A stretch of DNA of 64,000 nt from HTCC2207 sp002685195 (GTDB lineage: Bacteria; Pseudomonadota; Gammaproteobacteria; Pseudomonadales; Porticoccaceae). The DNA lies in NCBI GenBank assembly GCA_051201675.1, contig CP179212.1, forward strand, positions 2,418,001 through 2,482,000, given 5' to 3'. The translations under genes were made by a program, and so were the position numbers. This document shows positions 35,968-44,127 of this stretch, piece after piece. A model generated the notes under the pieces. The model ran no database searches. It was given only the letters and a program-made list of their open reading frames with translations, and had not been told where the DNA came from. Each line of letters begins with the position of its first letter. Position 1 is the stretch's first letter.

Positions 35968-36888
35968 ATGGTTATTGAGAACACGAAACGTGCTGAAACG
36001 CCTCTCCCAAAGGATCTCAACGTATTTCTTACAGTTATCCGACAAAGGAGCTTTGCCGCAGCGGCAGAAGAGCTTGGGCAATCATCGGCTTATATCAGTA
36101 AACGTATTAGAGTCCTTGAAACGACATTAAAAACACGCCTGTTGCATCGAACAACACGACGACTTGTTCTCACTGATGATGGCGAGCGTGTGCAGCAGTG
36201 GGCTATGCGTATACTCAACGATATTGATGAGATGGTGGACGACCTTACCCAAGCACAATATATTCCTCGTGGATTACTACACATTTGCAGCACCTTCGGG
36301 TTTGGTCGGCAACGTCTGGGACCCGCGTTGTCGCAGTTCGCAAAGAAACACCCAGAGCTCGAAATCCGCCTTGAAGTCTTTGATCGCACCGTGGATATTA
36401 TTCAGGAAGGCTTCGATCTCGAAGTGCGCGTTGGAGAAGATTTACCCGAACAACATATTTGTAAGTTATTAAAAGCCAATCATCGTATCCTCTGCGCATC
36501 CCCAAAGTACCTGGATAAAAACGGCATCCCAGAAACAGTCGATGATTTGCAGAACCATGATTGCTTAGTTCTGAAAGAACGAAATTCACCTTTCGGTATC
36601 TGGAACCTAACACGCAACAATAAAACTATATCAGTCTCCATCAGCGGCCTGTTATCAACAAACAATGGAGAAATTATTTCGCAATGGGCAACAGAGGGCC
36701 ATGGTATCTACTTGAGATCACTATGGGACGTTGAATCCTTGCTAGAAACTGGCGAACTGGTCCAAGTACTTCATGACTACACGCAACCAGCCAGCATTTG
36801 GGCCGTATACCCCACTCGGTTATCCAGCTCCGCAAAATTGCGTGTTTGTGTCGAATTTCTAAAGGACTACTTCAACAAGACTTGCTGA
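35968..36888 (+). CDS. LysR-family transcriptional regulator
   Basis: A 306-residue LysR protein of the DsdC/TrpI-like size. The N-terminal HTH is RSFAAAAEELGQSSAYISKRIRVLE (residues ~25-49) and a periplasmic-binding-protein-like effector domain follows. I prefer the ATG at 35968 over an upstream ATG at 35929 because it gives the normal spacing to the HTH. It is divergent from the DASS anion transporter, so it likely senses the carboxylate carried by it. Confidence 0.88.
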   Translation: MVIENTKRAETPLPKDLNVFLTVIRQRSFAAAAEELGQSSAYISKRIRVLETTLKTRLLHRTTRRLVLTDDGERVQQWAMRILNDIDEMVDDLTQAQYIPRGLLHICSTFGFGRQRLGPALSQFAKKHPELEIRLEVFDRTVDIIQEGFDLEVRVGEDLPEQHICKLLKANHRILCASPKYLDKNGIPETVDDLQNHDCLVLKERNSPFGIWNLTRNNKTISVSISGLLSTNNGEIISQWATEGHGIYLRSLWDVESLLETGELVQVLHDYTQPASIWAVYPTRLSSSAKLRVCVEFLKDYFNKTC

Positions 36889-36999
36889 CTCGTTTGGCCC
36901 GGTTAATGTCAGGCAGTAATTATCACCACCCGCCTTTAATTAAATCCTGATGCAAAGAGTATTGCTTTTCTTTCTATGGGAACCGGTATTTAAGAGAAA

Positions 37000-37022
37000 A
37001 ACCCCTTAGACGACAAGGGGTT
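37000..37022 (-). terminator. Rho-independent terminator next to the tmRNA-like end
   Basis: AACCCCTT and AAGGGGTT form an 8-bp stem around a 7-base loop; on the reverse strand a T-run (complement of 36996-37001) follows. It lies nine bases past the CCA of the tmRNA-like 3' end in the same orientation, which is how a native tmRNA or tRNA gene would terminate. Confidence 0.75.
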
Positions 37023-37031
37023 ATCTATAGC

Positions 37032-37049
37032 TGGTGGAGGCGGCGGGAA
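37032..37049 (-). other. Displaced 3' end of tmRNA (ssrA) or a tRNA, a candidate attachment site
   Basis: The reverse strand reads TTCCCGCCGCCTCCACCA. That is the 3' half of a T arm, an acceptor strand and a complete CCA, as at the 3' end of many tmRNA genes, and a terminator follows directly. Upstream of this 18-base core the match ends abruptly, with no T loop, tag region or 5' domain. A detached gene 3' end plus its own terminator is the usual mark left when a tyrosine-integrase element inserts into ssrA. If so, the element lies to the right of 37049. A tRNA with the same acceptor sequence is an alternative. Confidence 0.6.
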
Positions 37050-37411
37050 CTGTACTCCGACTGTAAGCTATTGATTAGTAACGGTATATTTATATCAATA
37101 TATCCTACTGTGTTACTTCTTGTATTACTTAATAAACACAATATTCTAGCCACAGATGGTCTCTCGATATGAATAGATTCGCCTAAAAATCGAAAATAAC
37201 ACAGGCCTCAGACAAATGCACAAGCGTTTATAATTTTCTTTGTACCTCCCAAGCATCTTGTTTACCTTTCCCGTAATGCCGGCGTCATTTGCCACTGCAG
37301 ATATCACAATGCAATTAGAGTATCTCGCAATGTGAGACAATATATTTGCTAAGTCAAAGTGGTCGCGAATATACTGCTTTGCAATCTCCAGCATTCATTC
37401 AGGTCAGATTG

Positions 37412-38857
37412 ATGAAAAAAATACCTATATTATTTGTTATTTTCTGCTGCTGTTGCACTTTAAGCTGCAAACCAGTACCCGAGTCTACTCACACAGAGAA
37501 AACCCAGTCCGAGACAGAGACTTCTAAGCAGCGACCCAATATCATTCTTATTATGGCTGACGACCTAGGCTTTGGAGATGTCGGCTATAACGGCAGTGAA
37601 ATCCGTACACCAACCATAGACAATCTAGCCAAGTCTGGTGCCCGTTTTGATCGTTATTACACCTACGCGATCTGTAGCCCAACTCGTGCAGCATTAATGA
37701 CAGGTCACCATGCCTTTGAGACCGGCGTAGACGGACCAATCGGTCTGGATAAAGGCTTACCAATGGAATTCAAGCTTCTGCCAGAGTTTCTGCAAGAAGC
37801 TGGCTATCAGACCGCAATTGTTGGTAAATGGCATCTCGGCGCTGCCGCAACCAAATACTTCCCCCAAAATCGAGGCTTTGAAAGCTTTTATGGGATTTTG
37901 CATGGCTTCACTGATCATTACACCCACATAACACCGCGGGGCGAACTCGACTGGCAAAGAAATGGGAAGTCCATCAGGGAGGAGGGGCATTCTACCGAGC
38001 TTTTCACTGACGAAGCGATCAAAGTCATCGAGAACCGACATTCTGAAAAGCCTCTATTTCTTTTTCTGTCTTACACCGCCCCCCATTCACCCTTGCAAGC
38101 ACTAGACTCGATTACCGCTACTTACGAGAAAATCAAACACCCTCTCAGACGCGAATTTGCTGCCATGGTAGAGCAAATGGATATGGGAATTGGGCGAGTA
38201 CTCGGAGCTGTAGCAAAGCAAGGCTTGACCGATAACACATTGGTAATATTCGTAAGCGACAACGGGGGAAATCCGCGCGCCGGCGCCAGCAACGGTTCGT
38301 TACAACAAGGCAAAGGATCAGCTCTTGAAGGTGGTATACGCGTGCCTGCCATTGCAACATGGCCAAGCACTATCAATGCCAATACTGTTATACATCGGCC
38401 AGCCTCAGTACATGAATGGATGCCGACGTTACTTCACATTGCCGGTATTGATGTTAATGCCTCTGACTGGTACGGCGAAAATATTTACCCGACGCTATCA
38501 GGACAAGAGCAGTTACCTACACCTTTTGTTGTCGGCGCTCGCCGCCCTGGTAATTTCAGGCAAGCGGCGGTAATAGACTGGCCATGGAAACTAGTCGATT
38601 TAGGCACAACGAATGGAATCAGCGACAGTAGACTTTTTAATATCGAAGATGACCCCACTGAAAGCCATGACAGGAAGCTTGAACATCCCGAACTGACAGC
38701 AAGACTGATGGAGAAATTGGAAAGCACGCCTGAAGTACCCTCGATAACAGAAAAAGAGGCCGCCACTTTTACCCAACGTGGTGATCCGTTGCGATTTTTA
38801 AAGGGATATACAGAGGAAAAACTGCCTCCTGCGGCAGAAGCGGCCATTGCAGAATAA
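37412..38857 (+). CDS. Arylsulfatase-type sulfatase (S1 family), probable lipoprotein
   Basis: A 481-residue sulfatase. MADDLGFGD (residues 48-56) supplies metal-ligand Asp residues and CSPTRAALMTG carries Cys88, which is converted to formylglycine in active enzymes. GKWHLG, a metal-binding DNGG and a late His complete the site. The N-terminus (MKKIPILFVIFCCCCTLSC) is a signal with a lipobox-like end, so it is probably anchored in the periplasm or outer membrane. It hydrolyses sulfate esters of sugars, aromatics or steroids. The ATG at 37412 follows AGGTCAG. It is the first gene to the right of the tmRNA-like scar and is convergent with an IclR gene. No maturation enzyme is in the window. Confidence 0.9.
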   Translation: MKKIPILFVIFCCCCTLSCKPVPESTHTEKTQSETETSKQRPNIILIMADDLGFGDVGYNGSEIRTPTIDNLAKSGARFDRYYTYAICSPTRAALMTGHHAFETGVDGPIGLDKGLPMEFKLLPEFLQEAGYQTAIVGKWHLGAAATKYFPQNRGFESFYGILHGFTDHYTHITPRGELDWQRNGKSIREEGHSTELFTDEAIKVIENRHSEKPLFLFLSYTAPHSPLQALDSITATYEKIKHPLRREFAAMVEQMDMGIGRVLGAVAKQGLTDNTLVIFVSDNGGNPRAGASNGSLQQGKGSALEGGIRVPAIATWPSTINANTVIHRPASVHEWMPTLLHIAGIDVNASDWYGENIYPTLSGQEQLPTPFVVGARRPGNFRQAAVIDWPWKLVDLGTTNGISDSRLFNIEDDPTESHDRKLEHPELTARLMEKLESTPEVPSITEKEAATFTQRGDPLRFLKGYTEEKLPPAAEAAIAE

Positions 38858-39052
38858 GACCAAGAAAATTCAAGTAATTAACAGATTAAAATCATTGGCA
38901 GATCGAAAAGTGGCTGGTCCAATCTGTTTGAGTTGATCACATGAGCTAAGAGCTGAACTTTAAACAAATTTTAATACGGTAGCTATTTGCTCTTTGAAGT
39001 CATTACGAGCATACGGCTTGCGGCTTGCGGCTGGTATAGCTTAGATTGCTCC

Positions 39053-39847
39053 TCAGTGATAGTAAAACACTGTGCGATCCCTTTTGATCTTCTGCGAAAT
39101 AATATGCGATGTTCTCTTAAGTTGTGCCACGATTTCTGCCTCACGGCCGGCATTAATTCTAGCGGAGGGTAGTATGGCTGAAATAGCTGCAACGGGCTTA
39201 CTAATATAATCAAATATTGGCACCCCAATTGCGTAAATTCCCATATGCAGTTCTTGATCGTCAATAGAGTAACCCTGCCGATTAAACTCACTTAATCTTG
39301 CCAATAGTTTAGTTTTTGTGGTGATTGTATTGTCCGTATATTGAGGGAAATCCTCCGTCAATAATCGGTCTAGGTAGTCCTGATTAACAAATGATAGAAC
39401 TGCTTTAGCACCAGCTGGTGCATGCAGAGGAAGCACATCACCGGCCGGCATTGACACTTGTAGAGGGCGTCTACTCTCAGCCATATAGCAGGCGGTAGTC
39501 TTATTCCCCATCCACAATTCAAGACTGATAGTTTCTGATAATGTATCTCTAAGATTGTCGACGTGCGTTTTCGATAAAGATACAAAGCTCTGGATTTTCT
39601 GACTGATCTCGGACGCGCCCAATCTATAGGACAATGAGCCTAAGTTGTACTTTTTAGTCTCGTTATTTTGATAGATCATTCCGTAGTCTAGTAAGGTCGA
39701 GAGGATTCTTGAAACTGTGGCTCTATGAAAATTCGTCAATTCACTGATTTCTACCGTACCCAGCTCACGGTCACTGTCGGCAAAAGTAATCAAAATTTCC
39801 AGTGTCTTTTCAATCGCACTTCGCTTCTCTTTTTGATTAACTTTCAC
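39053..39847 (-). CDS. IclR-family transcriptional regulator
   Basis: A 264-residue IclR protein. The N-terminal winged helix-turn-helix (LGTVEISELTNFHRATVSRILSTL, residues ~30-54) is followed by the GAF-like IclR effector domain from about residue 85. It sits between the first sulfatase (convergent) and the ferredoxin/flavoprotein/ferric-reductase module (same strand, upstream), and could regulate either. IclR proteins usually respond to aromatic or organic acid intermediates. Confidence 0.88.
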   Translation of the reverse strand: MKVNQKEKRSAIEKTLEILITFADSDRELGTVEISELTNFHRATVSRILSTLLDYGMIYQNNETKKYNLGSLSYRLGASEISQKIQSFVSLSKTHVDNLRDTLSETISLELWMGNKTTACYMAESRRPLQVSMPAGDVLPLHAPAGAKAVLSFVNQDYLDRLLTEDFPQYTDNTITTKTKLLARLSEFNRQGYSIDDQELHMGIYAIGVPIFDYISKPVAAISAILPSARINAGREAEIVAQLKRTSHIISQKIKRDRTVFYYH

Positions 39848-39922
39848 AGCGACCCTCAGCAGCTATCCCGTTTATTGTCGACCCTTTGAATTATCAGGTC
39901 ACCAAGATACAGACGACTATGA

Positions 39923-40060
39923 CTATACAGACAAACCTGCAATGATCAAATCATCGGTCTGTTGCCAAGCGACTTTGTCAGATGATCTAGGATTTACCTG
40001 TTCAGGTGAAATCTCACATCCGACAAGGGCAATCGCCAGGATAGCGACTTGCACTGCCAT
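39923..40060 (-). CDS. Possible small lipoprotein
   Basis: From an ATG at 40060 the reverse strand encodes 45 residues beginning MAVQVAILAIALVGCEIS, a short hydrophobic signal ending in a good lipobox (ALVGC). It lies just after the ferredoxin gene in the same direction and could be the last member of that operon. There is no strong ribosome binding site and no recognised family; a longer 69-residue frame starts at 40132. It may be spurious. Confidence 0.3.
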   Translation of the reverse strand: MAVQVAILAIALVGCEISPEQVNPRSSDKVAWQQTDDLIIAGLSV

Positions 40061-40138
40061 GATAATTTTTCTAGTAACCAGCACTAACGCTGTTTTTGAT
40101 ACTGATCGACATATTAGACAAAACCAATTCATTCTATT

Positions 40139-40354
40139 TTAACCCCAGGATGTTGTAGGCAATATGGCTCTATCCGGTGTAAGAGTAATGGCATCGACAG
40201 GACAGCTGAGGCGACAAAGATGGCATATTTGACAATCCTGCTGATAAGCAATATATGCCTGATCAGATTTTGGATCCATCCGAATAACATCAGTTGGGCA
40301 AGCCTTCACACAGTTCTCACAGCCTATGCAACCGTGAATTTTTTCAATCGGCAT
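40139..40354 (-). CDS. 2[4Fe-4S] ferredoxin
   Basis: A 71-residue bacterial ferredoxin with two classical cluster motifs, CIGCENCVKACP and CQICHLCRLSCP, separated by a 25-residue linker. No signal peptide is present. It lies 75 bases after a Tat-exported flavoprotein gene and likely passes electrons to or from it, in the way AprB or small iron-sulfur subunits serve AprA/fumarate-reductase-like flavoproteins. If it works in the periplasm it would have to be co-exported with its folded partner by the Tat system. Confidence 0.88.
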   Translation of the reverse strand: MPIEKIHGCIGCENCVKACPTDVIRMDPKSDQAYIAYQQDCQICHLCRLSCPVDAITLTPDRAILPTTSWG

Positions 40355-40429
40355 ATTCTTTCACCACCTTATTTAAAAATAAAGATACAATATTTCGATG
40401 TATCAATTGTAGATTTCCATCCAGGAAAT

Positions 40430-42298
40430 TTACACTTTAAAGTTATTTTTGCGTATGAACTCATCTTCACCGGGAAGCACTCTAGGGTAGTTCTCGCGAT
40501 AAGACTTTGTTGGGTCCGGCTTCCATTCTTCTGGCAGCATATGCTTACCCATCGCCATAGCACCGTCGATCTCCTGCACCGTGACCCAACAGTGCCATTC
40601 ACGATCATTGCGGATAGGGAAGTCCTCGCGGAAATGTGTTCCACGACTCTCTTCACGGAACAGTCCTGAACGCAATTTCATTTCTGCATTTAGCAACATA
40701 CTTTTTACTTCATGAGCTGTGCGGAGCTCATGGCCATCACGCGCAATCATATGGGGCACACAGTGCTGACGCAGAAACTCTATTGATGCGAGAGCACCAT
40801 CTAGTCTACGTTTATCCTTAATATAAAGAATATGGAAGGGCGTCATAGTATTTTGCAGTGTCGCAGTAATCCATTCTGGACTATAACCTCTCTTGTTTTC
40901 TCTAGGCGCCCACATTTTTTTGACAAGCTTTTCAATCTTTTGAAAGCTAATCTTGGGCGCGGGATTTCCCTTTACATAGAGTGCAGCATTTTTTCCAGCT
41001 AGACGACCCTGAATAGCGGAACCATAGGATGAAAATCCACGTCCCGGATATACAGACCCACACATCATAGACCCTAGCGCATCTCCAGCTGCGAACAAAC
41101 CTTCAACGCCATCTGCGGCACAGGAATAATCCGAGCAAAAAACTCCTTCACTTTTATGAACACCCATACCTGCCGTAGCACCGCCGACACGATGGCCTGT
41201 CACAATATCATTGTCCTTATCGGGTGGAGTTTGGGGTGGCCCGCCTAAATCCAAATGCAGGCCGGGAGTTGTTAGGTAACCCTTACCTAAATATTTTCTG
41301 TTACGTTTCCTCTCTTCAGCACCTGGTGGTGCCTTACCTGGTACCTTTGGAGGCTCGCCTCCCGGACCAACACCGGCGCGACGGTCGACACCTTCTGAAT
41401 ACGCTCCTAAAGCAAGATTCAGCGTCAAGCCTCCCATCAATTTATCTGGCGGCCCTACCATAACATAGGCACCCACTACCTCTTGCGCCCACTTCCAGCC
41501 CTGATAAGAAGCAGCCGGAATATTGGCAAAGGTTGGATGGGTATCATTAAACTCCTTACCTACGATCTTTGCTCCCACCTCATAAGCCATGGCATCACCA
41601 TCAAAGGTCTGACCCCATATAGGAAACCCAGGACTTTTATAGGAACCCGCTCCAGCACAGAGAATTACTGCTCCTGCTGTTAGTACAATTGCCTCAGATG
41701 GCTGCTTACTATCATCATAAGTGAAGCCAACCGCACCGCTGACACGTCCACCCTCATCTTGAATCAAGCTCGTTATCATTGTTCTTTCAACGAGTGTAAC
41801 GCCAGCATTTTCCAGTTTTTCTCGAAATACTTTGGTGCCCCTTTCAAAGGGCTTGGTATTGTGAGCACCCATTTCGCGGAGCTCATAAAAAATACCCAAT
41901 GACTCGTCCATGAAGATATCTAACCATTTGCGATCATTTACGTATTCAGTGTTCATTGCCGTGTTGAACTGCCACTCTTCACGATCATAGATCTCAGCGT
42001 CAAATGGTCTGCTATCAGAAGCCCAAGGCGACATTCCCGACCACCCGACCACTCCCTTATCAACCATGGTGACGGATAAACCATTTTTGCGAGCTTCCAA
42101 TGCTGCAAATGTTCCAGCGAAACCACCGCCAATTATTAACACGTCTGCCTGATAGGATGACTTTCGTGCGGCAGTCATTGGCTTAAACCCAGGGTTCAAA
42201 ATCAATGGCGCGGCTAATGCAGCGGCAGTAAACATACCGGTTTTCATTGCATCCCTTCGAGAGATGCCTTCATCAATTTTATCGTCGTCACTTGTCAT
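40430..42298 (-). CDS. Tat-exported fumarate reductase/AprA-like flavoprotein
   Basis: A 622-residue FAD protein of the succinate dehydrogenase/fumarate reductase superfamily. A Tat signal (ISRRDAMKTG, residues 12-20, then an Ala-rich hydrophobic core) predicts export. The FAD fold is VLIIGGGFAGTFAALEARKN (residues ~53-72), and near the C-terminal part AGDALGSMMCGSVYPGRGF closes the FAD site as in AprA-type subunits. It probably reduces an enoate, sulfur or other organic acceptor, or runs in the oxidising direction. It is followed by a ferredoxin gene and preceded by a ferric-reductase-like membrane protein gene 71 bases away; the three form a likely electron-transfer unit. The substrate is unknown. 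Confidence 0.82.
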   Translation of the reverse strand: MTSDDDKIDEGISRRDAMKTGMFTAAALAAPLILNPGFKPMTAARKSSYQADVLIIGGGFAGTFAALEARKNGLSVTMVDKGVVGWSGMSPWASDSRPFDAEIYDREEWQFNTAMNTEYVNDRKWLDIFMDESLGIFYELREMGAHNTKPFERGTKVFREKLENAGVTLVERTMITSLIQDEGGRVSGAVGFTYDDSKQPSEAIVLTAGAVILCAGAGSYKSPGFPIWGQTFDGDAMAYEVGAKIVGKEFNDTHPTFANIPAASYQGWKWAQEVVGAYVMVGPPDKLMGGLTLNLALGAYSEGVDRRAGVGPGGEPPKVPGKAPPGAEERKRNRKYLGKGYLTTPGLHLDLGGPPQTPPDKDNDIVTGHRVGGATAGMGVHKSEGVFCSDYSCAADGVEGLFAAGDALGSMMCGSVYPGRGFSSYGSAIQGRLAGKNAALYVKGNPAPKISFQKIEKLVKKMWAPRENKRGYSPEWITATLQNTMTPFHILYIKDKRRLDGALASIEFLRQHCVPHMIARDGHELRTAHEVKSMLLNAEMKLRSGLFREESRGTHFREDFPIRNDREWHCWVTVQEIDGAMAMGKHMLPEEWKPDPTKSYRENYPRVLPGEDEFIRKNNFKV

Positions 42299-42369
42299 AA
42301 AATGATTAACCTTATTTTTTTAGCCAAAACGTTATTACACAGTCATGACTTAATCCATATTATTTATAC

Positions 42370-43737
42370 TCAGAAACCCAACTGTTCATAGAGAATCCGA
42401 TCATTGGAGATGGACAATTTCTGTAGGTTTTTTGCAACAGCTTTGACCATAATTGGTGGGCCACAGATATAAAAGTCCCAACAATCATGTTCAGGATGGT
42501 CAATTGCGCGGGAGATCACCTGCCTATCGATAAAGCCTTTATGACCCTCAAAGTTTTTAGGCGGTTGTTCCAACACTAAATGCAACTGCAAATCTAGCTT
42601 AGACTGCAAAGTATCAAATTCCTCTAAAAACATCATTTGCTCAATCGTCCGATTACCATAAATCAAACGGACTGGACGACTATCACTGCGATCACCAAGC
42701 TCCCTCAGGATACCCATAATGGGCCCTATTCCTGCTCCACCTGCCAATAAAACAATACCTTTGGCATTGCGGGCATTTAGGGTGAATACGCCATGGGGGC
42801 CATCTAACCATATATGCTGTCCCGGCTTGAGCTTACCCAACTGGCTCGTGTAATCACCAAGCTCTCGAATAACGTAGCTTATCTGCGGTAATGCCGAAGG
42901 GCTCGAGGCAATCGAGAATGGGTGCTCGCTTCGCGAAAATACACTTTTTGATGTGCTTAACCAAGTGAACTGGCCAGCAACAAAATCAAAATTAAAATCA
43001 CCATCTTTGGCAATCGTCAGATACCAATCATTGGCGCTACCCTTATGACAATCGACAACCTTGAATGGTTTTTTCGCTATAGCTAGTGGTCGAATAAAAT
43101 AAATATAAAGCACCAATGCTACAGCTATGATACAGAGAAAAATCCACATCACATCAAACCAAGCGTTATACCTACCATGCCGACCAATGGTTACTGCGTG
43201 ATGAGTAGCGAGAATAATAATGGCGATAAACCCAGCACTGTGAGCATAGCGCCAAGCCTCATAGGAGAGGCCGGTCTTTTCTTTAAAAACAGACATCAGT
43301 ACCCAGACCAACATCAGCGACCACGCATACATACCTGTCGATGTTTCTGGCTGAATAAATAGATCCCACACATCATCCAGTGCAAATGAAGGAGCAACAA
43401 TAAACCTTGGTAGAACAATTAAAAAAGGGTGCAGCAGTATGAGATATCCGAGATACTCACCAAATTTAGTATGAACTCTCATCGTGTTATCAACACCAGC
43501 ACGGCCTGCTAGCGAATCAACACGGGCATTGAGTGCAAATTGAAACAACATCATACTCAGCCCAATAATGCTGAGAAAGCTTACCAGCTCTTCATACCAT
43601 CCTCTGACAGCAAGCCCCTCAAAATAAGATAAAACCCATGGCAGTAAAACCATTGCTAAATATATAACCAGCAACGTTTTGTAACTCATTGGTGAGCGTT
43701 TTACTGCTGGTAAGGTTGAATCACTGGTAGCCGCCAT
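42370..43737 (-). CDS. Ferric reductase-like membrane flavocytochrome
   Basis: A 455-residue protein. The first ~215 residues form about six membrane helices with spaced His residues (HPFLIV, YAHSAGF, ATHHAVT) suited to bind two hemes. The C-terminal half is an FNR-type domain: SEHPFSIASS binds FAD and LAGGAGIGPIMGILREL binds NAD(P)H, ending in EQLGF. It resembles the ferric reductase/NADPH oxidase family, which moves electrons from cytoplasmic NAD(P)H across the membrane. As first gene of the unit with the Tat flavoprotein and ferredoxin, it is the natural electron donor to the exported flavoprotein. Confidence 0.85.
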   Translation of the reverse strand: MAATSDSTLPAVKRSPMSYKTLLVIYLAMVLLPWVLSYFEGLAVRGWYEELVSFLSIIGLSMMLFQFALNARVDSLAGRAGVDNTMRVHTKFGEYLGYLILLHPFLIVLPRFIVAPSFALDDVWDLFIQPETSTGMYAWSLMLVWVLMSVFKEKTGLSYEAWRYAHSAGFIAIIILATHHAVTIGRHGRYNAWFDVMWIFLCIIAVALVLYIYFIRPLAIAKKPFKVVDCHKGSANDWYLTIAKDGDFNFDFVAGQFTWLSTSKSVFSRSEHPFSIASSPSALPQISYVIRELGDYTSQLGKLKPGQHIWLDGPHGVFTLNARNAKGIVLLAGGAGIGPIMGILRELGDRSDSRPVRLIYGNRTIEQMMFLEEFDTLQSKLDLQLHLVLEQPPKNFEGHKGFIDRQVISRAIDHPEHDCWDFYICGPPIMVKAVAKNLQKLSISNDRILYEQLGF

Positions 43738-44127
43738 AGGTATAGTCTCAAGCTAAGTTTTAAACATCAACAATAAAGAAGGGTCACACTAAGCAGATAA
43801 TGACCGTGCAAATATTTCTTTTAGGATAAGCACCTACAGAGAATTCATCAATATTCCTGTATCGTGGGATGAGACAAGTCCCAACTTTGTTTTTGTAAAG
43901 CTTGCATAAACTGCTTGTTTCTGTGAAATCGCATAAAACATACGCTTACAGCAAACGTAGCATCAATAAATTAAGGAGCACCATTTTATAGTGCCATAGG
44001 TTTATATCAGCAAGCGATTTAGCAATTTACCTTGGCAAGCTATTGAGTGTCGCTCGCCATAGTCTTAGGTAGAAATATCAGAACTCAGAAACGCAACATC
44101 ATCTTCATTAATTCGTGCTTAGGTCGC
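43738..44127. other. Intergenic region upstream of the flavocytochrome gene
   Basis: 390 bases between the second sulfatase's end and the ferric-reductase-like gene. It presumably holds the promoter of the three-gene redox unit. No gene, hairpin terminator or clear operator is seen. Confidence 0.5.

Larger units (their letters stand above)
36889..37411. other. Intergenic region holding a probable tmRNA integration scar
   Basis: 523 bases between the LysR gene and the first sulfatase gene. It contains a terminator hairpin (37000-37022) and a tmRNA/tRNA 3'-end-like sequence (37032-37049), described separately. The remaining ~360 bases up to 37411 are AT-rich and show no credible gene. Confidence 0.6.

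Noticed and set aside
37146..37394. 82-codon reverse frame between the tmRNA-like scar and the first sulfatase
   Set aside because: It runs over the sulfatase promoter region, is unlike any family I know, and lacks a ribosome binding site.
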